Below, in pieces: positions 25,182-34,688 of a stretch of DNA of 64,000 nt. Source of the stretch: Nitrososphaerota archaeon (GTDB taxonomy: Archaea; Thermoproteota; Nitrososphaeria; Nitrososphaerales; Gagatemarchaeaceae); NCBI GenBank assembly GCA_016200045.1, contig JACQFN010000016.1:1-64000 (forward strand). Reading direction: 5' to 3'. Each line of letters begins with the position of its first letter. The stretch's first letter is position 1. The position numbers were made by a program, and so were the translations under genes. The notes beneath the pieces were generated by a model. It saw nothing but the letters and a program-made list of their open reading frames with translations. It was not told where the DNA came from and did not search any database.

Positions 25182-26162
25182 ATGGAATACAGGAGGCTGG
25201 GGAGCGCCGGGATCAAGCTGAGCGAACTCTCGCTTGGAGCCTGGGTGACCTACGGCGGACAGGTCGGGGAAGAGGTCGCCACGAAGTGCATGTCTCAGGC
25301 GTACGACCTAGGGGTCAACTTCTACGACAACGCGGAGGCATACGCCCATGGCAACGCGGAGGTCGTGATGGGAAACGTGATCAAGAAGCTGGGGTGGAAG
25401 CGGGAAGACATAGTGGTATCGAGCAAGGTCTTCTGGGGCGGAGACGGACCGAACGACGAAGGCCTGAGCCGCAAGCACATCTACGAAGCGTGCAGGCGGT
25501 CACTGAAGAGGATGCAGCTGGAGTACTTCGACCTCTACTTCTGCCACCGTCCCGACCCCTTCACTCCGATTGATGAGACGGTCCGGGCGATGGACGACCT
25601 GATCCACCAAGGGAAGATACTGTACTGGGGGACCTCCGAATGGAGCGGGGCGGACATCATGCGTGCCTACGGCTTCGCCAAGGAGCTGGGCCTGAACCCG
25701 CCCCAGATGGAGCAGCCGCAGTACAACATGATGCACAGGGAAAGGGTGGAAAAGGAGTACGTGCCCCTCTACCGCGAGATCGGGCTGGGCACGACGACGT
25801 GGAGCCCACTCCGCTCAGGCCTCCTGAGCGGAAAGTATGCCAAGGGGATCCCTGCCGGTTCGAGGGCAGCCCTGAAAGGTTACGAATGGCTCCAGAGGTC
25901 CGTCATAACCCCCGAAGCCCTCACCGTCGTGGGGCAACTCGAGAGGGTTGCGAATGAAATCGGATGCACCATGGCCCAGCTTGCGATAGCCTGGGCGAGG
26001 AGGAATGAGAACGTCAGCACGGTGATCACGGGAGCGACGACGCCGGAGCAGGTCAGAGAGAACCTCGGCTCCCTGGAATTCATTCCTGCCCTCTCTCGAC
26101 AGGTCATGGACGAAATCGACGGAATCCTCACCAACAAGCCAGACTTCGACATCGGAGACTGA
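25182..26162 (+). CDS. Aldo/keto reductase, Kv-beta type
   Basis: The (beta/alpha)8 NADPH oxidoreductase pattern is clear: [33 protein letters not shown] (Asp and Tyr), SSKVFWGG (Lys), FCHRPDP (His), and the cofactor segment [15 protein letters not shown]. The length of 326 is typical for the subgroup related to potassium channel beta subunits and bacterial YghZ. It reduces aldehydes or ketones; the substrate is unknown. Confidence 0.87.
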   Translation: MEYRRLGSAGIKLSELSLGAWVTYGGQVGEEVATKCMSQAYDLGVNFYDNAEAYAHGNAEVVMGNVIKKLGWKREDIVVSSKVFWGGDGPNDEGLSRKHIYEACRRSLKRMQLEYFDLYFCHRPDPFTPIDETVRAMDDLIHQGKILYWGTSEWSGADIMRAYGFAKELGLNPPQMEQPQYNMMHRERVEKEYVPLYREIGLGTTTWSPLRSGLLSGKYAKGIPAGSRAALKGYEWLQRSVITPEALTVVGQLERVANEIGCTMAQLAIAWARRNENVSTVITGATTPEQVRENLGSLEFIPALSRQVMDEIDGILTNKPDFDIGD

Positions 26163-26209
26163 GACTCCTTGGGCAGCATCGAGGTCAGGGAGCTGAAACC
26201 CGAGACCCT

Positions 26210-26527
26210 CTAGACGACTCTGACCAAGACAGCGTTCCCTTCGAGCTTGACCTCCAGGGAAGGCAGCCGGACCTTTGCTGGTGGCCCCACCACCTCGCCG
26301 GTCCTGACGTCGAACTTGGAGCCGTGCCAGGGGCATTGTATCACCGGACCGTTCAGCTTCCCCTTCCCTACGGGCCCTCCCGCGTGGGTGCACTTGTTGG
26401 GGTGGGCGAAGAACGCTCCTTCTATGTTCGCCACCCAGACTTCACTGCCGGCGACCTTCGCGACCTTTATGGCACCGGGCTGTATCTCTGAGACATCTGC
26501 AATCTTCTCGAAACCATCTGCGCTCAA
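26210..26527 (-). CDS. Rieske [2Fe-2S] ferredoxin
   Basis: The 105-residue protein has CTHAGGPVGKG and CPWHGSKFDVRTGE, the Cys-x-His...Cys-x2-His ligands of a Rieske cluster, with no signal or membrane segment. It is a soluble dioxygenase-type ferredoxin. The start overlaps the upstream flavoprotein stop by 4 bases, so the two are made together and may form an electron-transfer pair. Confidence 0.87.
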   Translation of the reverse strand: MSADGFEKIADVSEIQPGAIKVAKVAGSEVWVANIEGAFFAHPNKCTHAGGPVGKGKLNGPVIQCPWHGSKFDVRTGEVVGPPAKVRLPSLEVKLEGNAVLVRVV

Positions 26528-27705
26528 CTGCGGAGCACCTCCCTCCCTTCCTTCCCGATCCCGAAGCGGGCGGGTGAAGACATATCCGCAAACCAGTCAC
26601 CCTTTCCCTCCAATATCCCGGGGATCTTGAGCCCTGTCAGCCAGCTCATTATTATGCCCTGGTCTCCCATGCCAACTGCGGCAAAAACGTCCTCCTCCAA
26701 ACGCCCGACGATGGGGAACCAGTCTCGCGGTTTCGCCCAAGCCTCCCCCCACTGCTTCTCGAGCTCGAACTCGACGCCTGGAAAGTAGTATCTGAGCTTC
26801 TCCTCCTCTTCTCCCAGCGCATAGAGCTCAAGGATGAGCCTGTCCCCCCTGGGGTAAACGAGGTCGTACTTATCTTCCATGCTCCAGAAGATCTTCTCCT
26901 CCGGAAAGACGTCACGAACTCTGGGAGTAGGTTTGCTCGCCAGAATCACCGATGATTCCACATCGAAATAATCCGCGAGGCCGTACAGCGGTTCGATGTT
27001 GGTAGCGAGCAATACCTTCGAAGAGCTGATCACCCCCTTAGGTGTCATGACAGAAACCCCGTCGCCTTCATTCTTCCACCCTAGCATGGGTGTGTTTTCG
27101 TACACCTCGAGCCCCTCAAGAACTGCCACCCCTGCGCCGAACCTCGCGGGATGTACCTGGCCTACCGCGTCAAACGCAAGTCCGCTCGTGAACTCCTTAA
27201 GCGGGTAATAGTCGTGAACTTCACTACCCTTCAGGAGTCTGACAGGGAGCCCGAGCCTCTTCGCGGCAGAGAACTCTCTTTCGATTTCCGCTTCTTCCCG
27301 TGCGTTCTTGGCGACCATGACGGACCCGCAGGTCCTGATTCCGCAATCTATCTTCCCGGCCCGGGCCATCCTGGCTATGTCGGAAATCACCCTTGCGGTT
27401 TCCTTCCAAAGCAGTCCCGCCTTCTCCTCCCCGAACAGGCCTATCGCTGGAACCAGGTTCGTGCCGCTTCCGTAGTAGAGCACCCCCGAGCTCGCCCCTG
27501 TAGCAGGTCCGCCCACCTCCTCCCTTTCGACGAGCGCAACGTCATAACCAGCCTCCTTCAGTTGGTAGGCCGAAGCAAGGCCCGCCATCCCGCCCCCTAC
27601 GACGACGACGTCCTTCCTGAGGTCCCGTTCGAGGGTCGGGAACCTGTGCCCTACGGGCCACAGGGGGTTGCACTGCATGAGCCGATGCCTCGGTTTCCTC
27701 TGCAT
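26524..27705 (-). CDS. FAD-dependent oxidoreductase (DAO family)
   Basis: The Rossmann FAD motif is DVVVVGGGMAGLASAYQLKEAGYDVALVE in pieces at residues 32-60. GPATGASSGVLYYGSG follows, as in amine/glycerol-3-phosphate oxidases. The C-terminal end DVFAAVGMGDQGIIMSWLTGL is the second FAD contact. The N-terminal 30 residues include two cysteine/aromatic-rich stretches typical of DAO enzymes linked to a Rieske domain. It overlaps the Rieske gene. The substrate is probably an amine or amino acid derivative; this is inference. Confidence 0.82.
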   Translation of the reverse strand: MQRKPRHRLMQCNPLWPVGHRFPTLERDLRKDVVVVGGGMAGLASAYQLKEAGYDVALVEREEVGGPATGASSGVLYYGSGTNLVPAIGLFGEEKAGLLWKETARVISDIARMARAGKIDCGIRTCGSVMVAKNAREEAEIEREFSAAKRLGLPVRLLKGSEVHDYYPLKEFTSGLAFDAVGQVHPARFGAGVAVLEGLEVYENTPMLGWKNEGDGVSVMTPKGVISSSKVLLATNIEPLYGLADYFDVESSVILASKPTPRVRDVFPEEKIFWSMEDKYDLVYPRGDRLILELYALGEEEEKLRYYFPGVEFELEKQWGEAWAKPRDWFPIVGRLEEDVFAAVGMGDQGIIMSWLTGLKIPGILEGKGDWFADMSSPARFGIGKEGREVLRS

Positions 27706-27788
27706 ATGAAGGAATTACCAAATTCGACCCAAATCTCTGCCGTGTCGGGGCCGGGGGCCGCCAATTTGGGTGAGAATTGGGGATTGCC

Positions 27789-27797
27789 CTAAATAAT
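27789..27797 (+). promoter_or_regulatory. TATA box for surface-protein gene
   Basis: CTAAATAAT lies about 26 bases ahead of the ATG at 27819. Confidence 0.55.
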
Positions 27798-27818
27798 TAG
27801 CTCGTCGGGCCCTGACCC

Positions 27819-28835
27819 ATGGAAAACGTTTCACGAAGACACGCAGTTTCAACCATAGTAGTGGTAGGAATATTAGTGGCGGTCATAGTGGTTGCCGCTG
27901 GAGGATATTACCTCCTCGCGCCGGGCAACACAGGTACCACGAGCCAGTCAACTACCCCAACTTCAACTCATACCACTTCCTCGGCCACGACCTCGAACAA
28001 CCTCGTAGACATCTCGCTGATCCTCAATGGGACGACCAGCGCGGGCTTCTATGACAACCAGGTCGTTTCGTTCCTGTACACGCAAGACTTCACCTGCACC
28101 CCTGCCCTGTCGAACTTCGCGCAGAACCAGACCGAAGCCAACCTCGCGGCCGCAAGAACAGCATGCGAAGTCGGCGGAGGAAACAGAACAGCCGTGGCCA
28201 ATGCCGCGCCCGTGTTCATCTTGGTGCCTGCGTTCGCCGGGCTCTCGATATTCGGAGTTCAGGACCTCGGGGCCACCAGTCAGGGATACCCGACCTTCAA
28301 CAACCATCTCGTGTTCACACAGTGCGGTGCAGGGGGCACGAAATCTGCCTGCTCCGACCACCCAACGCTCATCTACTCCCCCTACTTCACGGCGGTAGAA
28401 CAGCACCTCGGCATCAAGACGGGTTACGGCGGACTTCCGGAAGGAGTCCTGCCGACCCCAGCCCACGACCACGTGGTCAACTACGCTGGCGGCCCAAGCA
28501 TCCCCTGGGATGTGATCACAGTGCTGGTGTTCGACCCGAACATCATGCCTGACGGGGCCACGGGCGAGTGCCACCAGTGGGTCAACTCCAATCTCACCAG
28601 CGCCACCGGCAACTGCCTGACCTCATTCGATGCCCTGACGGCAGCGATGACGACGAATTCGGCAGCGAACGCAGCGGCGAACAGCACTCAGAGCAATCCC
28701 ATCTACACCACCCTGGGCGGACCTTCTGCCCAGATACTCATCCCCGGAGTGACGATAGTGAGCGACACCTCGCCGACGAACACAAACCTCTTCCTGTACT
28801 TCAGCGTCGCGAATTCCGACCCATACAACCCATGA
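27819..28835 (+). CDS. Secreted or anchored surface protein, unknown
   Basis: An N-terminal hydrophobic anchor (TIVVVGILVAVIVVAAGGYYLL) and a Ser/Thr linker precede an ectodomain of about 270 residues with six cysteines in scattered pairs and N-glycosylation-like sites. Motifs such as HDHVVNYAGGPSIPWDVI and LVFDPNIMPDGATGECHQW are distinctive, but I do not recognise a family. It probably displays a ligand-binding or lytic domain at the cell surface. Confidence 0.65.
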   Translation: MENVSRRHAVSTIVVVGILVAVIVVAAGGYYLLAPGNTGTTSQSTTPTSTHTTSSATTSNNLVDISLILNGTTSAGFYDNQVVSFLYTQDFTCTPALSNFAQNQTEANLAAARTACEVGGGNRTAVANAAPVFILVPAFAGLSIFGVQDLGATSQGYPTFNNHLVFTQCGAGGTKSACSDHPTLIYSPYFTAVEQHLGIKTGYGGLPEGVLPTPAHDHVVNYAGGPSIPWDVITVLVFDPNIMPDGATGECHQWVNSNLTSATGNCLTSFDALTAAMTTNSAANAAANSTQSNPIYTTLGGPSAQILIPGVTIVSDTSPTNTNLFLYFSVANSDPYNP

Positions 28836-28844
28836 AACTAGAAT

Positions 28845-28880
28845 CGGCGAGCTCCAGCTCGCCGCCTTCTTTCTTTCCGG
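28845..28880 (+). terminator. Hairpin plus T-rich tract
   Basis: CGGCGAGCT (28845-28853) pairs perfectly with AGCTCGCCG (28856-28864). A CTTCTTTCTTT tract follows. It lies 10 bases after the surface-protein stop and looks like a bacterial-style intrinsic terminator. Confidence 0.6.
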
Positions 28881-28917
28881 CTCTAGCTCTTTCATCGTCG
28901 TCATTTGGTGAACGACG

Positions 28918-29442
28918 TTGACCAGCCTCCCCCTCGGCGCTGAGCTTAACTTGGGGATTCAGATACTGTCCCTGGCGATAATCCTGACTGGCCTGCGGTA
29001 CGCGATACTAACTCACGATGCCTTCGCGCAGGGCACGGAGAACGGCATCAAGTTCGAAAGCAAACACAAGAACCTGATGACCTCCGCGGTCATCGTCTCC
29101 GGCCTGGGCGCGGTGGTCTGGATGATCCCAAACTACTTCTTCGGCTGGTTCTACGGGAGTTCCGGGCTCGACTACGGATCCGGAGGCTCCGCCAGCTACT
29201 TCTCCGTCTTCGGGACTGCGAACCCGCATTGGTACCTGATTGGCTTCATGGTCGGAATCGGGAGCCTGACTTCGTTCCTCGGTGTCTACCTCGTCCTGCG
29301 GATGAGATGGAGGGCCTTCCCCGAGAGGCTGAAGGTCCAGAACTTCCGGCCCGTGATGATAGTAACCTGGGGGCTCTGGTTCCTCAACATCATGATCGGT
29401 TTCGTAGTGTTCTACTATTTCGTCTTCCTAGCGACAGGCTAG
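28918..29442 (+). CDS. Four-helix membrane protein, unknown
   Basis: The 174-residue product has four hydrophobic helices with histidines at LTHDAF, SKHKNLM and NPHWYL near membrane ends. This recalls small haem- or copper-handling proteins such as DUF420, but the match is weak. The TTG start follows the preceding terminator. It overlaps the convergent ParB-like gene by 4 bases. Confidence 0.6.
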   Translation: MTSLPLGAELNLGIQILSLAIILTGLRYAILTHDAFAQGTENGIKFESKHKNLMTSAVIVSGLGAVVWMIPNYFFGWFYGSSGLDYGSGGSASYFSVFGTANPHWYLIGFMVGIGSLTSFLGVYLVLRMRWRAFPERLKVQNFRPVMIVTWGLWFLNIMIGFVVFYYFVFLATG

Positions 29443-30284
29443 GCATACTTCTGCTGCCGCAGCCAGGAGTGGATGGCCAGGCCGGCGACCGCCTCCATCG
29501 TAGTGTTCCTCTCCTCCGCCGCCCTCCTCAGCCCGTCGGCCACCCTCGGGTCCAGCAGGATTTCGAGCTTGACGGCCCGAAGGTACGATATCTCCCTCTT
29601 GATGTCCTCGACTGGCCTCTGGGGAGCCATGACGAAGTGGCTCACGACGCTCTCCGCCTCCGGCTGGGGAAGCGGGGCTATCGTCTCGGCCAGCTCCTTC
29701 AGCTTCTCCGCCCTTTCCCGTTTCGGGAGCTCCTGCACCGAAGAAGCCTCCTCGGCCCTGTGCAGGAAGGTCGCGTGCTTGACCGGAAGCACCCCGTGCC
29801 TTCTCTCGGATGGAGCGGGGGCGTGTTTTACGGAGATGTCGGACTTTGAATCCTTCCTGATGCTCCTGACCGTTTCGACCGCGGTTATCCTGTCTTCCAC
29901 GTATTTTCTCGATTTGCCGATGGCCTTTGCGAGCTGCTCGGAGGTCCCGTAGGCGCGGGGGTTCAGCTTCCTCAGGGTGCTTATCGCATCGTACTCCTCC
30001 TCCGGTTCGATATCCCGCCGCTGGACGTTCTCGATGAGAGAGACGATTATCGCCTCCTCGTCGGTCATCGGCCTCACCATTGCTGGCATCTTCTTGAGAC
30101 CGGCAATCTTCGCCGCCTCGAAGCGCCTCGACCCGACGACGAGCTCGAAACGCCCGCCGACCGGCCTGGCAACCACCGGCTCGAGGATCCCCTTCTGCTT
30201 CACAGAATCTACAAGGTCTCCGACGTCGCCCGGGCTCTTCCTCACGTTCGCCTTGCCCACGAAGAGCTTGGACGTCTCTACCAT
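29439..30284 (-). CDS. ParB/Spo0J-like DNA-binding protein
   Basis: The ParB N-terminal nuclease-like domain is seen as VKQKGILEPVVARPVGGRFELV then GSRRFEAAKIAGL and SLIENVQRRDIEPEEEYDAI (box II). A helix-turn-helix follows (SEQLAKAIGKSRKYVEDRI). The C-terminal part is helical and ends in a ribbon-helix-helix-like segment. The start is ATG 30284: GGAGGT lies 4 bases before it, one of the few Shine-Dalgarno sites here. No parA or parS is adjacent, so it may be a regulator rather than a partition protein. Confidence 0.8.
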   Translation of the reverse strand: MVETSKLFVGKANVRKSPGDVGDLVDSVKQKGILEPVVARPVGGRFELVVGSRRFEAAKIAGLKKMPAMVRPMTDEEAIIVSLIENVQRRDIEPEEEYDAISTLRKLNPRAYGTSEQLAKAIGKSRKYVEDRITAVETVRSIRKDSKSDISVKHAPAPSERRHGVLPVKHATFLHRAEEASSVQELPKRERAEKLKELAETIAPLPQPEAESVVSHFVMAPQRPVEDIKREISYLRAVKLEILLDPRVADGLRRAAEERNTTMEAVAGLAIHSWLRQQKYA

Positions 30285-30387
30285 CATTACCTCCCCTGGC
30301 TTCTCCTTCCAGTTTTCTTGTGCTGTGGAAAATCTGCTCAAATCAGGAAATCCCACTCGGGTTCGGACTCTTAAGATTATCCGCGGG

Positions 30388-31689
30388 TCACTCGAGCTTG
30401 ATTTTCTCGCGGTAGGCGTCCAGGTCGAGGAACCCATGCCCGCTTATGTTGGCGAGTATGCACTTCTCCTCCCTGTTTGACTCCGCCTCCTTCGCCTGGT
30501 CGATTGCCGCCCTCACCGCGTGCGCTGACTCGCCTGCGACAAGCCAGCCCTCGGTTTCAAGGAACATCTTGGCTGCCTCAAACACGGCCACTTCGTCGTT
30601 GGGGTAGGCGACCGCATCGACGTATCCCTTGTTCCTCAGAGCGCTGATGATCGGGGCGGCAGCGTGGTACCGGAGCCCGTCAGACTTTATCGGCTTCATC
30701 GAGGTCTCGTGCCCCAGCGTGTACATCATCAGCAGGGGAGTGTGCCCAGCTGTGTCCCCGAAGTCGTACCTGTATTCCCCCTTGACGAGGTTCGGGGCCG
30801 ACTCAGACTGCGCTGCGAGGAACCTGCACTCCCTCTTGCCCCTGAGGACTTCTCCCATGAAAGGTAGCGCGACGCCCCCGAAGTTGGACCCGCCCCCGAG
30901 GCACCCGACCACCAGGTCGGGGGAGTCCCCGACCAACTCGAATTGTTTGATTGATTCCAGTCCTATGATCGACTGGTGAATCAACACGTGGTTCAGGACC
31001 GAGCCCAGGCAGTACACCCTGTCGGGACCGAGGTCGGTGTACTCGAGCCCCTCCGAGACCGCAATCCCGAGGGAACCGGGGTGGCGCGGATCCTCGGCGA
31101 GCAGCTTCCTCCCGAAGGCGGTCTCCCCGCTGGGCGACGCGTAGACCTTGGCGCCGTACAGCTGCATGAGCGTCCTCCGCTCCGCCTTCCAATCGTAGAC
31201 CGCCCTGACCCAGAAGACGACCGTCTTCAGGCCCAGCAGGGACGCGGCGTATGAAAGAGCAGTCCCCCACTGCCCAGCCCCAGTCTCGGTCACCAGGGTC
31301 TTCTTCCCCTCATTCGCCGCATAGTACGCCTGCGCGATGGCCGTGTTCACCTTGTGCGAGCCAGTCGGACTGAGGTCCTCCCGCTTGTAGTAGATCCTCG
31401 CCTTGGTCAGCCCGAGCCTTTGCTCGAGACGCCTCGCCCGGTAAAGGGGCCTCGGCCTACCGGCATGGACGTAGAGCTCCCGGATCCCCTCGGGGATGTC
31501 TATCCAACTCTCCGTCGACCCCTCCTGCTTCAGGCACTCGGCCACCAGGCGCTTCTGCAGGGACGCCATCCTCGATTCGCCGTCGTCGGGCTCCTTCGGC
31601 GGAGGGAGCCCTCCGGGGATGTCCGGAACGATGTTGTACCATTTCGTCGGCATTTCATCGGGAGGGAGGGCGATCTGGTCGATTTCCAC
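30388..31689 (-). CDS. trpB2: Tryptophan synthase beta subunit, type 2
   Basis: The TrpB2 markers are the extended N-terminus (PDEMPTKWYNIVPDIPGGLPPP), PLYRARRLEQRLG, the PLP lysine in SPTGSHKVNTA, ETGAGQWGTALSYA and the phosphate loop GCLGGGSNFGG. It condenses indole (or another nucleophile) with serine using PLP. No trpA or other trp gene is near, as is usual for TrpB2. GTG 31689 is preferred since a TTTATG box overlaps ATG 31716. Confidence 0.88.
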   Translation of the reverse strand: MEIDQIALPPDEMPTKWYNIVPDIPGGLPPPKEPDDGESRMASLQKRLVAECLKQEGSTESWIDIPEGIRELYVHAGRPRPLYRARRLEQRLGLTKARIYYKREDLSPTGSHKVNTAIAQAYYAANEGKKTLVTETGAGQWGTALSYAASLLGLKTVVFWVRAVYDWKAERRTLMQLYGAKVYASPSGETAFGRKLLAEDPRHPGSLGIAVSEGLEYTDLGPDRVYCLGSVLNHVLIHQSIIGLESIKQFELVGDSPDLVVGCLGGGSNFGGVALPFMGEVLRGKRECRFLAAQSESAPNLVKGEYRYDFGDTAGHTPLLMMYTLGHETSMKPIKSDGLRYHAAAPIISALRNKGYVDAVAYPNDEVAVFEAAKMFLETEGWLVAGESAHAVRAAIDQAKEAESNREEKCILANISGHGFLDLDAYREKIKLE

Positions 31690-31797
31690 GGTCGCCTCAT
31701 GCCCACAATTGTACATAAAGCATGCAGGGAACCGTCAAAGGGCCTGCGGAGGCCCGTCGTTCACGCATAACTACCTCCCTCATCGGTCTCCCGGCGT

Positions 31798-32751
31798 TTG
31801 AAGAGCGACATCGCCATCTCGGTCTCTGACCTGGAGAAGCGCTTCGACCAGAAGACAGCGGTCGACAGGATATCCTTCGAGACCAGAAGCGGAGAGGTCT
31901 TCGGATTCCTGGGCCCGAACGGGGCCGGCAAGACCACCACCATCAAGATGCTCACAACGCTTCTCCGCCCGAGCTCGGGGAAGGCCACGGTCCTCGGCCT
32001 CAACGTAGTCTCCGAAGGCCGCAAGATTCGGGAGAGGATAGGAGTGGTGCAACAGCAGGACAGCTTCGACCAGGGGCTGAGGACCGAGACCAGCATGGAC
32101 ATCTACGGCTTCGTGTGGGGGGTCCCGAAGGAGGTAAGGAAACGGAGGATCGACGACCTCATCCAGAGGTTCGGGATGCAGGAGTTCAGGAAGACTCCGT
32201 GCGCGGACCTCTCGTCGGGGCAGCGCAGGAGGCTGCAGGTCGCGAGGGAGTTCGTCCATGACATGGACCTTCTCTTCCTGGACGAGCCCACAGTCGGGCT
32301 CGACGCGATCGTCAGGAGGAACGTCCTCGACTTCTTCAAGGAGAGGGTGAAGGGCGGGCTCACCATCTTCTTCACGACGCACATCCTGGAAGAGGCGGAG
32401 TACCTTTGCGACAGGATTGCGGTCATCAACCATGGCAGGATCATACAGGTCGACTCCCCGCAGAACCTGAAGCGCAGGTTCGGTAGCACAAAGGCGGTCG
32501 AGTTCAGCCTTCTGGAGGGGACCTCCGCTGCCCTGGAAGAAAAGGTCAGGGCGCTGGAGGGGGTCTCCAAGCTCGCCCAGGAACAGTCGGGGAGCTACAG
32601 GGCGACCACTTCGAAGCCTGAGGCTGTCATCCCCGGGATCTACAGGGCGGCGGAAGGGCTCAGGCTGACCATCTCGTCGATCTACATCGCGGAGGCGACC
32701 CTCGAGGACGCCTTCATCTCCCTGGTGACGGACGAGGAGACCCGAAAATGA
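31798..32751 (+). CDS. ABC transporter ATP-binding protein (DrrA type)
   Basis: Walker A is GPNGAGKTTTIKML, the signature is LSSGQRRRLQVAREF, Walker B is DLLFLDEPTVGLD, followed by the H-loop TTHILEEAEYLCDRI. The C-terminal extension is of the DrrA kind. The downstream permease overlaps by 4 bases (ATGA), giving a half-transporter exporter pair. The TTG start was used. The substrate may be a lipid or drug-like compound. Confidence 0.88.
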   Translation: MKSDIAISVSDLEKRFDQKTAVDRISFETRSGEVFGFLGPNGAGKTTTIKMLTTLLRPSSGKATVLGLNVVSEGRKIRERIGVVQQQDSFDQGLRTETSMDIYGFVWGVPKEVRKRRIDDLIQRFGMQEFRKTPCADLSSGQRRRLQVAREFVHDMDLLFLDEPTVGLDAIVRRNVLDFFKERVKGGLTIFFTTHILEEAEYLCDRIAVINHGRIIQVDSPQNLKRRFGSTKAVEFSLLEGTSAALEEKVRALEGVSKLAQEQSGSYRATTSKPEAVIPGIYRAAEGLRLTISSIYIAEATLEDAFISLVTDEETRK

Positions 32752-33509
32752 ACGTTTATGCTCGCCTCGTCTACCGGAACCTGAGGGCCAACCTGGACCG
32801 GATCACGGTCTTCTTCGAGCTAATCTTCCCGCTCTTCTTCATCTTCATCCAGGGGTACGGGCTCGGCGGGATCATCCCGCCGTTCGAGGTCGGCGGGGTC
32901 ACCCTGAGCTACCCTCTGTTCCTGGCCGCGGGAGCAGTCACCCTCACTGTGATCAACTCCGGGACGAACGCGGGGACCCAGTTGTGGTTCGACAGGAAGA
33001 ACGGGATGTTCGAGCAGATACTGATGGGTCCCTTCACCAGGGCGCAGTACATCCTGAGCATAATCCTCGCGACGCTTATCCTTGGGCTGGCAAGCTCCTC
33101 GCTGGTCTTCCTGATCGCGCTCCCCGTCCTCGGTGCAAGCCTCTCTGTCACCACCTCCGGGGCGATTCTCGTCGCCATTGCGATCTTCCTAGGGACGATG
33201 TTCTTCGGGACGTTCGCCATCGCGATCTCCGTCGCCCTCAGGTCCTCTGAAACCTTCCAGATCGTCTCCACGTTCGCCTTCTTCATCTTCCTCTTCGTCT
33301 CGACCGTCTTCTATCCCGCGAACCTGGCCCCAGCCGCCATCCGGGCCGCCAGCCTGCTGAACCCGCTCACTTACACCACCGACATCTTCAGAGCGGGCCT
33401 CTTCGACGCGATTACCCCGACGATCGTTCTCGAGTTGGGGGTCCTTTCAGTGGAAGCGGTCGCGATGTTCGTCGTGGCCGTCCTGGCCTTCAGAAGGATC
33501 AGGGTCTGA
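32748..33509 (+). CDS. ABC-2 type permease
   Basis: Six hydrophobic segments and the central NSGTNAGTQLWFDRKNGMFEQILMGP block match ABC-2 exporter permeases of the DrrB/NodJ group. It overlaps the ATPase gene by 4 bases and is its membrane partner. The length of 253 is normal. Confidence 0.87.
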   Translation: MNVYARLVYRNLRANLDRITVFFELIFPLFFIFIQGYGLGGIIPPFEVGGVTLSYPLFLAAGAVTLTVINSGTNAGTQLWFDRKNGMFEQILMGPFTRAQYILSIILATLILGLASSSLVFLIALPVLGASLSVTTSGAILVAIAIFLGTMFFGTFAIAISVALRSSETFQIVSTFAFFIFLFVSTVFYPANLAPAAIRAASLLNPLTYTTDIFRAGLFDAITPTIVLELGVLSVEAVAMFVVAVLAFRRIRV

Positions 33510-33522
33510 TTCACGACCCAAA

Positions 33523-33529
33523 CTTTATA
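33523..33529 (+). promoter_or_regulatory. TATA box for msrB
   Basis: CTTTATA lies 26-32 bases ahead of the msrB ATG, so the message is essentially leaderless. Confidence 0.65.
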
Positions 33530-33554
33530 CCCTGAGACAGGCTCGACGCATCGG

Positions 33555-33956
33555 ATGCTCACGAATGAAGAGATGGAGAAGCTGAAGGCCAAGCTCTCCG
33601 CCGAGTCAGTCAACGTCTGCTTCAACAAAGGGACGGAAGCGGCCTTCACAGGGAAGTACTGGGACAACCACGAGAAAGGGACGTTCCACTGCATCGTCTG
33701 CGGCACCTCGCTCTTCAGCTCCGAAACGAAGTTCGAATCGGGGACCGGATGGCCGAGCTTCTTCCAGCCTGTCTCCGAGGGAGCGATCAAGGAGGACGTC
33801 GACCGGTCTTACGGGATGACGAGGACCGAAGTTTCCTGCGCGAACTGCGGGGTCCACCTGGGCCACGTCTTCGAGGACGGGCCGAGGCCTACTGGACTCA
33901 GGTACTGCATCAACTCGGCCGCCCTGGTGCACAACGACGACATGCCGAAGCAGTGA
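33555..33956 (+). CDS. msrB: Peptide-methionine (R)-S-oxide reductase
   Basis: The zinc-binding pairs CIVCG and CANCG are present, with the core [24 protein letters not shown] and the catalytic Cys in [11 protein letters not shown]. The enzyme repairs methionine-R-sulfoxide in proteins using thioredoxin. The length of 133 is typical. Confidence 0.93.
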   Translation: MLTNEEMEKLKAKLSAESVNVCFNKGTEAAFTGKYWDNHEKGTFHCIVCGTSLFSSETKFESGTGWPSFFQPVSEGAIKEDVDRSYGMTRTEVSCANCGVHLGHVFEDGPRPTGLRYCINSAALVHNDDMPKQ

Positions 33957-33959
33957 CCC

Positions 33960-34538
33960 CTACCACTCTGCCGTCCAGTATTCTCCGTACCTCTTGACCA
34001 GGCCGAACCCGTCGACCTCGATCTCCGAGGAGAAGCCCCCGGCGCTCTGATACCTGTAACGGGTCTTGGAGAGGCGAGTGTAGGTCTGCTCCAATGGAGC
34101 CACGCTTAGCCCGGGGAACCTTACCCAGGCAGCCGTGATCCCTAGTTTCCCCCCGACGCGCAGTGGCCTTCTCTTCATGGGCAGGATGTTGGTTGAGGGG
34201 CTCGCCCCCAAATCCACGTCTCTGCACCCGTCCAGCTCTCGTGCAGGCTTCCCGTTCACCTTCCACCTCCCCGGTCCCGCCCTCATCGTCAGGACAGCCC
34301 GCTCACCCCGAAGGACGCTCTCCACGACCACGGAGCGCGCCCCCCACGACGCGTCCGTGACTATGTCGTACCTTGCCACCATCGTTCCCCTTCCGACCTC
34401 CCTGGTGAGCGCCCCGAAGAGGCGCCACCCTCTTCCGACCCTCCCCACAGTGCAAAATTCGTACCCGGGGGGCTTTAGGGACTTCCAGACCACCGAACGC
34501 TCCTCTCTCACATGAGACACTCCTGCTCGCCCTCTCAT
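33960..34538 (-). CDS. Putative glycolipid-binding protein (DUF1089)
   Basis: The family blocks are visible: ARYDIVTDASWGARSVVV, a GRWKVNGK strand, GCRDVDLGASPSTNILP and, at the end, FGLVKRYGEYWTAEW. The fold is a beta-barrel related to lipocalin-like LolA. A longer frame to 35072 crosses another gene and is rejected. A CTTAATAT box at about 34550 favours a start at 34538 or the GTG at 34520. It abuts the convergent msrB by 3 bases. Confidence 0.75.
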   Translation of the reverse strand: MRGRAGVSHVREERSVVWKSLKPPGYEFCTVGRVGRGWRLFGALTREVGRGTMVARYDIVTDASWGARSVVVESVLRGERAVLTMRAGPGRWKVNGKPARELDGCRDVDLGASPSTNILPMKRRPLRVGGKLGITAAWVRFPGLSVAPLEQTYTRLSKTRYRYQSAGGFSSEIEVDGFGLVKRYGEYWTAEW

Positions 34539-34688
34539 CGGGCTCCCGATATTAAGGGCGTGATAGGAACCCATTTCCGGGTCCCCTGGAAACCGTCTCA
34601 TGTGAACTGAAAACTCGTTAACCAAAGGGGAGTCGGAATTAGACAGCCTACCCCTTAGGGTGCCGCGGGGGGCCATTTGCCGAAGAGC

